This document shows positions 37,296 through 47,428 of a DNA stretch of 64,000 nt, one piece after another (positions within the stretch are counted from its first letter, which is position 1; each line of letters starts with the position of its first letter). The translations under genes were made by a program, and so were the position numbers. The notes under the pieces were generated by a model. That model was not told where the DNA came from, ran no database searches, and worked only from the letters and a program-made list of their open reading frames with translations. This stretch comes from Allium sativum (taxonomy: Eukaryota > Streptophyta > Magnoliopsida > Asparagales > Amaryllidaceae), in assembly GCA_030737875.1 (NCBI GenBank), contig CM060922.1, positions 321,379,956 to 321,443,955 of the forward strand. The letters run 5' to 3'.

Positions 37296-37631
37296 TTTAC
37301 CTTGCAATTTTAATTTCTGCTTTTTATTGCTTTCCTAGGCCAAATCGGATTTGATTAGATTCAGATCTGATTCATATTTTTATTTGCTTTTTAATTGAAA
37401 ATTGTGATTTGATCGTCGGTTCAATTAGATTTGTTCTGAATTAAATTACAGTTTCAATTTTTATTGTTTTTCAACCCAACTCAAAAATTTGTCTAACTCG
37501 CCCAAGAAATTATCTAAATAATCTGATTTAATTTGCCTCCCTGTGTTCGACCTGCATACTACACGATCTGTGCGCTTGTAGTATTTATTTTAAAAATCGC
37601 GCTTTTCTAGTTCATAGAAAAGCGTCGATCA
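37296..37631 (+). repeat. Right part of the Athila-like LTR
   Basis: This continues the LTR broken at 23683 and ends GCGTCGATCA at 37631, six bases before the primer-binding site. It holds a short hairpin, GCGCTTTTCTA followed by TAGAAAAGCG, near its end. Identification as Athila-like rests on the primer site and the pol fragment downstream. Confidence 0.75.
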
Positions 37632-37637
37632 AGTTTT

Positions 37638-37655
37638 TGGCGCCGTTGCCGGGGA
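37638..37655 (+). promoter_or_regulatory. tRNA-Asp-type primer-binding site of the Athila-like element
   Basis: TGGCGCCGTTGCCGGGGA is the characteristic primer-binding site of Athila and other Tat/Athila-group gypsy elements, complementary to tRNA-Asp. It differs from the Met-tRNA sites of the other elements in this window. Confidence 0.9.
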
Positions 37656-40137
37656 GGCAATAATTAAATTTTATTATTTATTTAATTTCTAATTCGTGTT
37701 AGTTTTTATTTTATTTTTCCTTTTGTCTTTTTGTATATATAGAAAAAAAAAGTTCTAAATTAGTTGATTGAGTATTAAAATATTGATACCACATTCTTCT
37801 AATAAGAGAAAAAAAATCTTGCCTTCTTGTTTTTATTATTTCTTTCCTCATTTTGATTTCTTTTCCTTTTTGTTTTCCCTTCTCCCATTTATTTCTTTCC
37901 TTTCTTTATACATCCATTTTCTTCTTCTTACAACTTTCAAAAAATAAACAAAAGGACAAAAAAAACTTGCCAAATTTTCTTGGTTTTTTTTATTCAATTT
38001 TTTTCCCTTTTCAATTTTTTTCCCTTAACATTTTCTTTTTCCCTCTTCATCTATTCCTTCTTTCCTTTTTTTTTATTGTTCATTTATTTTGCCAAATTTT
38101 CCATTTTTTTCTTTAATTTCTTTCCATCTATTCCTTCCTTCCTTTTACTTCTTTCCAATTGTTCAATCATTTAAAAAAAATTTAAGCTTTTCTCTTTTAA
38201 CATCTTTACCTTCTCTGCCTTGTAATTATTTCTCTATCTTGCTATTTATTTCTTTCCACTTTTGCAATTTTCTTTCCAACTTTTACATTTCTTTCCATCT
38301 TTTTTACACAAAAAAAAACAACCAAACAAAAAAAAAGTTGCCAATTTTCTCTAAGTTTCTTTCCTTTCTTTTATTTCTTACTCTTCTCACCTTTCTTTTG
38401 CAATCTGATTGCTTTCCAGAAAAGAAAAGAAAAAAATCTTTCTAAAACTTCTTTCTTTCCTTGCTGCAAATTTCTCCATCTTCATAAACCACAATCCATC
38501 CACTACCACATCCAAAAAACCGCATCTGAATTTTCCATCAACCCCTCTACAACAAAACATTCCAAGCATAAACCTTTCAAACCAAAACTTCACCACTTGC
38601 TCCACGCTACTGCTATAAACAGCCCCTGCTAGTGCTTCCAATTTCCTTCTTTGCCACAATTTCTGTCACAAGTTCACCAAAGCCCTCTTCTCCTCCAAAC
38701 CACCAAGACCCCTTTCAACATCCGATCACCATCACCAAGCTTCCTCCTCGGACAATAAATCCGCATACAAGACCTCATACCAACAAGCATCGCCTTCTAC
38801 AGCCAATTCAAACCACCATAGTACCAAAAATCTCCGATTTGAAAACCGATTCGAGAGCTAAAAAAAATCCAACTTGCCAATTCGATTGATACCCAAGAAC
38901 AAAGGCGGTCGCGATTTCTTATTGTCTCGTTTGAGAGACTAGTTCGATTTCCTTTTTACTGAAAAAAAAGGTGCAAATTTTGGGTTTGAGCGTGAGAAAT
39001 TTAGGACTTGTTTCTTTTTATTGAGGGAGGTGTGTTTGTTTTATCTGCTTTGTTAAGAGGGTTATTTTTGGAGTGTGATTTGTTTTAGCCTAAGGGGTAC
39101 GATTTGTTTTAGCTGAAGGAATGCGATTTGTTTCCTGATCTCTTCATTTTGGTTCAAGTGTTTCTTGATTTGAAATAAAAAGGATTGTTCTGAAATTAGC
39201 TCTCTCATCTTTCCTTTTGAGTGCATGAGTTATTTTTTTTTCCTTTTATTCCGTCTTAGCTTTTTATTAGTTTAATTTCTTTTTATTATTTTATTTTGTG
39301 TGAGCCAATCGTTTAGCCTATTTTTTTTTTAAATTCAGCTAAGTTTTAGTTTTGTCCCATCTTGAATTTGTTGAGTCTTAATTTGTTGTCTTTATTTCTT
39401 CTTTCTTTTTTTCCCTTTTTTTTCTCTGTCATTCTTTGAGTATAGTTTATATTTTTTTTATTTTGTTGTTTTTCTTTTTCTTTCTATTCTAAAAAAAAAG
39501 AGTCAAGGGCCAGAGTGAAGAAGGAATTCAAACAAACAAAACAAAGGATCTAAAGATAAGCGATTGCAAACACTGAAGTCCAATTTGCTGGAAGGACAAC
39601 CACACCCACAGTAAAATTTTCTAACTCTACAGGTGCACTGCTGCAAAGAAAAAAAGGGAATTGCTTATAAAAATAATCTGCAGGGGCAGCGGCTTGCTTG
39701 TACAATATTTTAATTTTGTGTAACTATTATTGTTTGGTTGTTGTGTTGATTGAAATTGCTGAATAGATTTCGTGAGGAACGAATTTCCATAATTAAAATC
39801 ATTACTCTCGTAATAAAACTTGATTTGATTTGCAAAATAATTGACTACAAGAGTGTATTTTATGAAATGGATTCTCTCAACGGTTTGATCGCGGATATAT
39901 ATTAGTTCAATTTATAGAACTTCTAGCAAAAGAGGTTGCATACTAACCGTAAAACATTGGTCGTATCCCTTAGTATTTGTACTATACGTGAACGGCCATA
40001 AGACCCTCTTCCCCCTTCAAATCGAGATTTTCAACTAATAGGATATACTTGAGTACGTTATCTATTTTGTAATAACAGTTACTTGTGTCAATCTTAAGTC
40101 TTGGATTTTTTTATTCAACAACGATGAGTGAAAAGAT
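37656..40137 (+). other. Leader and decayed internal region of the Athila-like element
   Basis: Nearly 2.5 kb follow the primer site without recognisable Gag. From about 37800 to 39500 the strand is strongly T- and TC-rich, which creates phenylalanine- and serine-rich chance ORFs (37853-38445). A CA-rich stretch at 38460-38890 likewise gives a low-complexity frame. Long untranslated leaders are usual in Athila elements. Confidence 0.6.
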
Positions 40138-40552
40138 TTTAGCCATCATAATTCTCCTAGGAATTTTGAGATTGATGAAATTGGCATGATTCAGACCACA
40201 ATTAATGAAACCTTTATTGACACTTCTGAAGCCTTGAAAATGTGTTTTAACCATTTCAACTCTAATTTCAATGAGCTCGAATACATTTCTGAATTAAATG
40301 AACTTCTTGACTCGAAACCCTCGTCACCTGAATCTAACAAAGGAATGTTGACCAGTGTTAACACACATGAACTTCCTAAGTTAGACCTCGAACCCCTATC
40401 ACAAGACCTGAAGTATGCTTACTTGGACTCTACAGAAAAATTTTCCCATGCTCTTGCCCTTTGATCTCACCGAGGACCAAGAAGAAAAACCTTTGAAAAT
40501 TTTATGGGATAATCTACATCTGAATTGTATAAATAATTGGCATGACACAATT
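40138..40552 (+). pseudogene. Athila-like pol fragment between protease and reverse transcriptase
   Basis: The frame through 40186-40464 encodes LPKLDLEPLSQDLKYAYLDS, which matches the conserved ELKPLP-HLKYAYL linker just upstream of the reverse transcriptase in Athila-group Pol. A frameshift near 40450 then gives LPFDLTEDQEEKPLKIL, the next part of the same linker. No reverse transcriptase, RNase H or integrase follows, so the rest of pol has been deleted. Confidence 0.75.
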
Positions 40553-40573
40553 TTCATAGAAAAGCGTCAATCA
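40553..40573 (+). repeat. Last 21 bases of an Athila-like 3' LTR
   Basis: The segment matches the last 21 bases of the 5' LTR (37611-37631) at 20 of 21 positions. It directly follows pol sequence, which suggests one deletion from pol into the tip of the 3' LTR. The element would end here. Confidence 0.6.
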
Positions 40574-40827
40574 ATATTAGTCTTACAATGAAGGATTTTT
40601 TTACCTAATTTGCATTGCACGTTAATCTTAGATTTATGCCTTGTTCGTATAGGGTAGATAATTGCAAAAGTTTCTAGCAAATTAGTTGATCATTCAAAGT
40701 TTATTATCTTTTCTTAATAATCAATGAGTTTTTTACTTGATTTTTACATGATTCTTATGGACCCTATAATTTTGGAATATTTATATGTAATTGGATTTGG
40801 TTACATAAATGTTTGGCTATTCATATT

Positions 40828-41438
40828 GGGGATTGTTAAAGGGGCCCACATTTGACTAAGGGAGAGATGATTTTAAGGGGACCCCAACTTAATTTTTCTT
40901 GTTGAAGGGGTCTAGCTCACTTTAAAAGAAAAGGAAAAGGAGACTTAAATACCCCTGGATCATCACTTATGTTAGAGCCTAACGTACTAATTTTAGTGCA
41001 AACTACAAGCGAGTTCTTTCAGAAATAAATAAAAAAACAATTGCAAACAAAAAATTCATTGACAAAATAAACAACAAAATAAAATACATAGCATGTTAGA
41101 TTAAAATTTTCGTTTATGAATTTAATTTAAATTGAACATATCAATTTCAATATGAAATTACAATTAATTATTTGATACGAGGCTTTCGATCTCCCACGAA
41201 TCTTTCTTGTGTCTCCATTACATTAATTATATCCATTTTTTATTTTTTACGTGGAGTATCAAATTGTAAATATTAATTAAGGTTTAGGTTTTATGGTTTT
41301 TATTAATGAGGATTATAGGGGTTAATGTCGAAATTTTAATTTATATGTTTAAATGGTATTTTGTGCCTCCATAACAATTATACACTAGATTAAAATTGAT
41401 CCCTCTTAACCAGATGTGGAGTCCCTTTAACAATCGCC
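40828..41438. mobile_element. MITE with about 50-bp terminal repeats and 8-bp target duplication
   Basis: A 611-bp element begins GGGGATTGTTAAAGGGGCCC and ends with the near-complement of that. The inverted repeats extend for about 50 bp with mismatches. TTCATATT stands on both sides (40820-40827 and 41439-41446). An 8-bp duplication is typical of hAT elements, though such long inverted repeats are more like MULEs. It has no coding capacity. Confidence 0.88.
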
Positions 41439-42779
41439 TTCATATTAGATTTCTAAGTTAAGAAACTAAAATTTAACACCCTTTGATCACAAGTCTTTCT
41501 CAACTTAAAGTTTTTCTAATAGACTTGGTTACTTGATGTTTGGTGAATGATATAAAGAAAAATTGCATGTTTTTACATATGCTTAACCCAATAGACGACT
41601 AATACAGGTATAAAAATTGTTTAAGTTGTCTGCTTGGATTTAACTTGTACTATGTTAATTGCTTTTGAAGATGGTCGACTAATGTTAAATTAGCAGTTTA
41701 CTGAATTATGTTGCAAATTCTTAATTTACTGGTATTTCTATATTACATTTGATGACAAGCTGTATTTATTTTTAGCCATTTCTACATTTTAGATAGTATC
41801 TTCTATCAAACATATTTGCATCATTGTCTTGTTGTGCATGCATTTTATGGAAAGATGAACAACTTTGTAGATTCATTGATAGCTTTTGAGAATTATTATT
41901 TTCTTATGTTCTATAAAGAGAGTGTAATTTTCATTTCTACATTGCTAGTGATAAACTAGAAAGCACAGTTTCACCCTTTATCAACAATTTGCTTTATGCA
42001 AAAAATTTAGAGTAACCGTCACTTAAGTTACATGTCTTAATGTTTGACATCTTTTATTTGTTTCTTGCAATAAACACGCAACTTTTTCCTAACCATTTGT
42101 ATTTAGCTTCTTACTATTATTGTGTATAGGCGCAAGATTCTATCAATCTAAATAGCGAGCTAACAACGGAACTCATTTCCCTAAACTATATTTTCTATGA
42201 AAGTAACTTTGACACTTTTAGCGACTTTTATATTCTATTATTCTAACATAAGCTTTCGTAATTGATTGTTCATATGTTTTTGAATTATCGTATTTGAATT
42301 GCAAATTGATTTAATTTGCAATATTTTAGATACCATATGATAGTATAGTAATGCCTTTAAGGATTGTTTCCAGCTTCAGTTATAGCCGTGTAAGTTTTTA
42401 AATGTACAATTCGGTGACTATTTGACTCATACTTTGGACGTACATCATTGTACCCGACTGTTGTACATTTTGCTAGGAGTCCGTTCGCAGCCACTTTGTG
42501 GCACGCTCGAGAAGGTGTTTGCGTATGACGGGCGGACGCAAGCACAAAATTCCACAGTCAAAATGCCCTTTCGCGAGACGTTGGAAATCTGTAAAACTCT
42601 CCCCCACCCCCCATTTTTCCTCATCAACCCGAAACCACCCCCTTTCAGCATCAAAAAAAAAAAAATCACGCCTTTTACTCAGGAAAAAAAGGTATTGTTT
42701 TATACCGTTATGTTTATTTTTTAATTATCTATAACATTTTTTTTCGTGTTTTTCTGATTTTTTTTTTTTGGTCTTGCAG
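41439..42779. other. Intergenic AT-rich DNA
   Basis: No gene, repeat family or element end is recognisable between the MITE and the Myb/SANT-like pseudogene. A run of C and A near 42600-42680 produces only chance ORFs. Confidence 0.6.
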
Positions 42780-43576
42780 ATGTCTGCCACTTCTACCACC
42801 GCTACTTCGCACCCGGTTGCATACTGGACAAAAGGAACGTGACTCGGCATTTATAGATATTTGTGTGGAGTATCTACCCGAGCGTGATTCTATTGTCAAC
42901 AACTACTACGCAACCGTTGCGGCAGCGATGAACAACCGTTTTAATCTGGATTTTACAGATACCCAGATTAAAAATAAATGGGATAACATGAAGAGGACCT
43001 TTCGCGACTGGGACAGATTACTCAGGACACCTGGCGGGGAATGGGATGAAGTGTTCGATTATTTGGATGGTCCTGATGATTTCTGGGCTACCAGCGCAGG
43101 CAAATCGTATAGACGATTCAGGAAGAACCCCCGATCAAGTTCAGAGAGCAGGACCTGATGTTTGATGGTTGTTTGTGTAAGCCTACTTGTGCGTACCAGA
43201 TTCCTGATGTTGCGCCTCCTACTGCACCTGCACCTCCAGCAGCACCACGCCAGCTGCTTCGTTCACCGGTACCAACGCCGATTATTATGGAGACTGGATG
43301 GCTATAGGCAATCCTCCTTCTGGTCAGCCCTCTAGACGCAGACAGGTAGAGCGTGGCAGCTCCAGCAGTACGTTTTTGACTGACCATATTCAGCAGCTTG
43401 CTACACGTTGCTACGAGCTTGTTCGGGGACATGTAAATGTGGAGTTGTGGGAGATTTTGATGATTTTCCGCAATGACCAGAAGAATGTGGAGATTGTTAA
43501 GATACTTCCTGATGAGGGTATACGTGGATTTATTACAGTGGAGTTGAGCTCGTTACCACATCATCGTATATTTTAG
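42780..43576 (+). pseudogene. Myb/SANT-like DNA-binding domain protein, frameshifted
   Basis: An ATG at 42780 starts a Ser/Thr-rich N-terminus leading into AYWTK; the frame then shifts by one. The open part 42817-43158 has the Myb/SANT-like (Myb_DNA-bind_3) pattern: FIDICVEYL, then AAMNNRFNLDFTDTQIKNKW, then MKRTFRDWDRLL. After 43131 the frame shifts again (IKFREQDLMFDG, then a Pro/Ala linker). It shifts once more to the C-terminal part 43298-43576 (GNPPSGQPSRRRQVERGSSS). Such proteins belong to a large plant family that includes the accessory protein of PIF/Harbinger transposons and L10-interacting Myb proteins. Three frame changes with no clear introns argue for a pseudogene. No Harbinger transposase lies nearby. 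Confidence 0.7.
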
Positions 43577-44654
43577 AATTTCATGTACTTATTTTAATTT
43601 CAAATCTAGTAATGTTATTTATGTTTGTATTTCAGTTCTTGTAATGAAAATGTTAGTCGTTTTGTTTTGTGTAATCGTGTTTAACTAATTCATAATAATT
43701 AATTTAACAATTAAATACCCTGTTCGTAGCAAAAAACACATTCTCTGTTCGCTACAGTACCCCACTCATATGTCCCGCTCAAATACCCCGCTCATATATC
43801 TACCTGCATAATTGTTGGCACATGAATTTGCATTAGTCAGTATACATCAGATGACATTTCTTTCCTTTCAATGTTCAATGTTTAATTTGGCATTAGTAGA
43901 AATGATGATCAAATTAGGTAACGCATGAATATTGTAAAATTCTATATTAAAGATTAAAAGCATTAATAGTTAGTTATTCTTCTACATGGTCAAAAATAGC
44001 ATATTACTAATATTATAGGCATAAATTATATTTTAAGTACTATACTACATATCGTTGCATTAGATTTTCTTAATTCCTTCTTGTTGGGTTCCCTTAATTA
44101 TACTGTTTCCGTTATTTATAATAATGCTATGGTACACGCCTTTGCCTTCTTTCCATTTAATGTTCAATGTTTAAATTCCGCATTTGTTGAATTGACAATC
44201 AAATTAGATAATGCATAACTATAGCAAAATTCAACATAAAAGATTAAAATCATTAATAACCAGTATTACTGCACAACAGTGAGAAAAACTGACCGTTAAG
44301 ATGTTTAACATAAATTATAAATTAATTGCGGTATTAAGAAGAACATATTAGAGTGCCCTTAGCACCACACTAAAACTAATTATTCAAACTAATTATTCAA
44401 AAGTGTCGTCCTTAAGACTTATTATCTTGAAGTTTACACTTCAACTTTAATTTCCACTATTTGAAATTGCTTACAAAGTTGCTAGAAAAATAAAATAAAA
44501 TATAAAATCAGAATAAATTGTTATCTAGCATCTGTGTTTAAACATGGGATTGAGTACTGTCTGTACATAAACAAATTCAGTAACACAAAAAAAAATATGG
44601 CAATAATCGTTGCCAGAAACACAATGATTTTCACTGTCAAAACTCATAATGATG

Positions 44655-44655
<1 letters not shown>
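43577..44655. other. Noncoding DNA with a weak internal duplication
   Basis: Segments at about 43860-43985 and 44150-44275 share TTTCCTTT/TTTCCATT, AATGTTCAATGTTTAA, ATCAAATTAG and AAGATTAAAA in the same order, so the region contains an old duplication with spacing near 290 bp. No coding sequence is seen. Confidence 0.5.
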
Positions 44656-44701
<46 letters not shown>

Positions 44702-44709
44702 CACACACT
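44656..44709. repeat. Compound (TA)n(CA)n microsatellite
   Basis: About 19 TA units are followed by about 7 CA units. It lies roughly 300 bp downstream of the VTI1-like stop codon, on the 3' side of that gene. Confidence 0.95.
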
Positions 44710-45010
44710 CTTTTGCCATCATGTTTTCAAACCACAATATACACTATGCAGATCAATCTTGAAGCAAATCTTAAAACACAACGGTATAAACATTTATAGA
44801 ATATTTCAATCCCACAAGAAAAAAAAAGGAAGGGGGGGAGGGGCAGGGCAGGGGCAAATATAATGATATGTGTACATAGGAATATTTTTTTGTAAGTCAC
44901 AATATATATTAACACATTGACATTGATAACATGTTACAGAACATTCACCCAAAATATGAAGTGCATGGATATAGAAAAGGCAGTGTAGCCCATTGATATG
45001 AATAATGTGT

Positions 45011-45163
45011 CTAATAGGTAACTTTGAAATACATAATTCGTAGAATTGCCAACACAAGGGCAACAATAATAGATCCCACGGCCCATTTGTTTCTCTCCAT
45101 CCTCCTTGACATTGACCTCAATATCTTTCTACTCTTACCAACATAATCATCCACTCCATGAAG
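45011..45163 (-). CDS. VTI1: VTI1-like v-SNARE, last exon (SNARE motif end and membrane anchor)
   Basis: VTI1 proteins are Qb-SNAREs that drive fusion between the trans-Golgi, prevacuolar compartment and vacuole. This exon starts after a TTTGCAG acceptor and encodes LHGVDDYVGKSRKIL, then MSRRMERNKWAVGS, then a C-terminal hydrophobic anchor, ending at TAG 45011-45013. The basic cluster before the anchor and the LHGVDD block are typical of plant VTI1. The codon phase joins exactly to the upstream exon at 45250 through an 86-bp intron (45164-45249, GT...AG on the minus strand). An arginine within the anchor is unusual. It may mark a divergent or decaying copy. Confidence 0.78.
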   Translation of the reverse strand, partial: LHGVDDYVGKSRKILRSMSRRMERNKWAVGSIIVALVLAILRIMYFKVTY

Positions 45164-45249
45164 CTGCAAATCCAAAACGATGAATATAAACAATACGTTA
45201 CATTAGCCATGTCAAATAAAAGAGATGCTAGCTTAAGTTGAAAATGTAC

Positions 45250-45400
45250 TTTGTTATTTGCACGCAAGAGAGACTGGCGCTGTTGATGCAAGCCTTGAAG
45301 AATTGAAACACCTAGCTCTTCCATTTCCAGCATCGTTCTTCTTCTCTCTTTGATTCTATCAATAGACTGGTTCAGTCTATCAGTAGACATCAACAGTTTT
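45250..45400 (-). CDS. VTI1: VTI1-like v-SNARE, penultimate exon (SNARE motif)
   Basis: After an AATCAG acceptor the frame reads KLLMSTDRLNQSIDRIKE, then RRTMLEMEELGVSIL, then LHQQRQSLLRANNK. This is the heptad-patterned SNARE helix of VTI1 with the central-layer glutamine region, and it runs into the next exon's LHGVDD. The donor is AAA|GTACAT at 45250/45249. The frame stays open to 45447, but residues upstream of KLLMST do not look like VTI1, so I place the exon start at 45400. The N-terminal Habc-like exons were not found in the 2 kb upstream, which is filled with MITEs. The gene is either long and intron-rich beyond my detection, or truncated. Confidence 0.78.
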
Positions 45401-45513
45401 CTGATTGCCGCTATTTTGATGAAGTGAGCACATAGCGTTCCATCCATTTCTTTAAATGAAATAAAATTACATGTAATGTTGCATACTTAATGTTAGGCAA
45501 TGAATATCTGTTA

Positions 45514-45907
45514 GGCAAATTCTATTCAAACCGCTCAAAATGCTGAGTTGCCCCCCCCCCTCAAACCAAGAATTTTGATGGACGAAAGTGCCCTTCTTCT
45601 ATCTTTATTTTTTTTCGTAGCTTCAGATTACCTCGCAGTGCCACTGCGAGGTTCTTACACCTACCACGTAGTGTCACTGCGTGGTATTCTAGGAAACCAC
45701 GTAGTCACTGTGCGTGGTTACCTGGAATACCACGTAGTGCCACTGCATGGTATGTCTAATAATTTCGTAGTAACACTATGAGGGAGGGCATTTTGGTCTT
45801 TTTTTTTTAAAAGACGGGGGCCAACTCAGAAAAACAGCGGGATCTCTGAACTTTTTTGTATTTGAGGAGGCAACTCAGCGATTTCGGAGATTCAAATAGA
45901 ATTTGCC
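45514..45907. mobile_element. MULE-type MITE with an internal palindrome array
   Basis: A 394-bp element starts GGCAAATTCTATT and ends with its complement. TATCTGTTA occurs at 45505-45513 and again at 45908-45916, a perfect 9-bp target duplication that indicates the Mutator superfamily. The inverted repeats extend about 40 bp with mismatches (both sides contain GCTGAGTTGCC). The middle holds five 33-bp repeats. The ORF 45548-45781 reflects only these repeats. Confidence 0.92.
45630..45782. repeat. 33-bp tandem array, each unit an imperfect palindrome
   Basis: Units begin near 45630, 45663, 45696, 45729 and 45762, exactly 33 bp apart. Each holds a dyad of about 21-23 bp, with left arm ACCACGTAGTG and right arm CACTGCGTGGT in the central units. 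The first unit has a different but also symmetric arm (CCTCGCAGTG). That suggests compensated changes that keep the dyad. Confidence 0.9.
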
Positions 45908-45973
45908 TATCTGTTAAGCAATACGCACAAGGAGCATGTTCTCCATATTCATCAGCTTATGAGTATTTTCTGG

Positions 45974-46464
45974 TAAGGTTGTCAACGGATACTTTCGGAT
46001 GCGGATAGTGCCATATCCGCATCCGCATCTGAAACCATTTTCGGATATCGGATATCCGCATCCGCGGATACGGACGGATATCGGATAATTATCCGCTCCG
46101 CCAACAGTCGACAAATCAATGAACATAAATGAATTTTTTAAGGTTAATATTAAGTTTTTTAAACCCAATTGACTATTAAAGTGCTAAAAATAAATAAATA
46201 TGATGATAATATATAATTTTGAGCAATATGCATGAGTTTAATAGACTTTCAATTTTGCAAAATAATAGATTAGTATAGTTAATTATGTTAAAATACACAT
46301 AATTTAAGCTATAATCGTGGAAAAAAGCGGACGGATAATTTTCGGATACAGATATGCCTATATCCGTATCCGCATCCGCTTTTCCAGATATCGGATATTT
46401 ATCCGCTTTATGGATGCGGATGCAGACGGATTTCGGATTTTTCGGGTATCCATTGACAGCCCTA
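45974..46464. mobile_element. hAT-type MITE
   Basis: A 491-bp element has ends TAAGGTTGTCAACGGATAC and, inverted, TAGGGCTGTCAATGGATAC, the typical hAT terminal form. TTTTCTGG at 45966-45973 and 46465-46472 is a perfect 8-bp target duplication. Subterminal regions are packed with GGATA/CGGAT words in both orientations, as in many hAT MITEs. There is no coding capacity. Confidence 0.93.
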
Positions 46465-46505
46465 TTTTCTGGCAAGTCAGGGAGTAGCTGGCTTCCCAAG
46501 ACTAA

Positions 46506-47425
46506 GGTAGCGTTTGATTTTCCAACTGGGCAGTTGAAGTTCTCGTCTGCGTCGGACGCATCAATGTGGGGTCCACACCATTTGCCCCTTACACCCGAAT
46601 GGTTCAAAGTGTTGCTTTCGCGTCGGACGCAGACGACGCGTCCGACGTGAAGAAAAATCAAACGTTGTGGCTCACTAATAACTTTTGCAGGCATATTAAT
46701 GCAGAACTTGGCCTTACCAAGTATTAAATACTTTTGCAGGCTTGCAATGCAATGCATGCTTCCAATGCAGCTTTCTTCCAATGGCCGTTAACCTCTAATG
46801 TTTACAATTGACGCATTCTTCCAATGCAATGCATGCTTCCAATGCAGCTTTCTTCCAATGGACGTTAACCTCTAATGTTTCCAATGGACACATGCTTCAA
46901 ATGCATTGCTGTACGCATCTTGTTAGGAAACGTGAATTAATGCAAATTAGAAACTTGGAAGGAAAAATTGCATTGAAAGGAAACATTGGAAACGTGAATT
47001 AGAAACTTGGAAGAAAACATTACATTCTATTATCCTGTTCGACAATATACACACACAAAAACACAAACATAAACATATACAACAAAATAATATAAACATA
47101 AATAATTAAAAAAATAATTAATTTTCTGTAATTTGTATTCCGCAATTATGTATTTCCATTTCTGCAATTTGAATTCTGCAATTTGTATTCTGCAATTTTA
47201 AACTCTGCAATTTGTATTCTGCAATTTTTATTCTACGTTATATTATTCTGTTCATCAATAAGCACACACAAACAATAAAAAATAATATATACAAAAACAA
47301 TAAAATAATAACTCTGCCCCTTCCAAAATGCCCCTTCCGTAAAAAGAACGCATTCCCCATTCCCAACAATTCCCCTTCCGTTGCCCCTTCCAAATGCCCC
47401 TTCCCGTTCAAAATCAAACGGACCC
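46506..47425. mobile_element. PIF/Harbinger (Tourist-like) MITE
   Basis: The ends are GGTAGCGTTTGATTTT and, inverted, GGGTCCGTTTGATTTT, flanked by TAA at 46503-46505 and 47426-47428. A 3-bp TWA target and this terminal form fit PIF/Harbinger. The 920-bp body contains a 77-bp-period tandem pair (about 46743-46895), GCGTCGGACGC-type motifs (46550-46650) and, at 47130-47230, a run of CTGCAATTTGTATT-like units. Confidence 0.85.
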
Positions 47426-47428
47426 TAA

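Noticed and set aside
37853..38445. Phe/Ser-rich ORFs that look like membrane proteins
   Set aside because: Produced by a long T/TC-rich tract in the Athila-like leader; three overlapping frames are all open for the same reason.
45548..45781. 77-codon ORF with repeated HVV-LRG peptides
   Set aside because: The peptide repeat simply reads the 33-bp palindrome array of a MITE.
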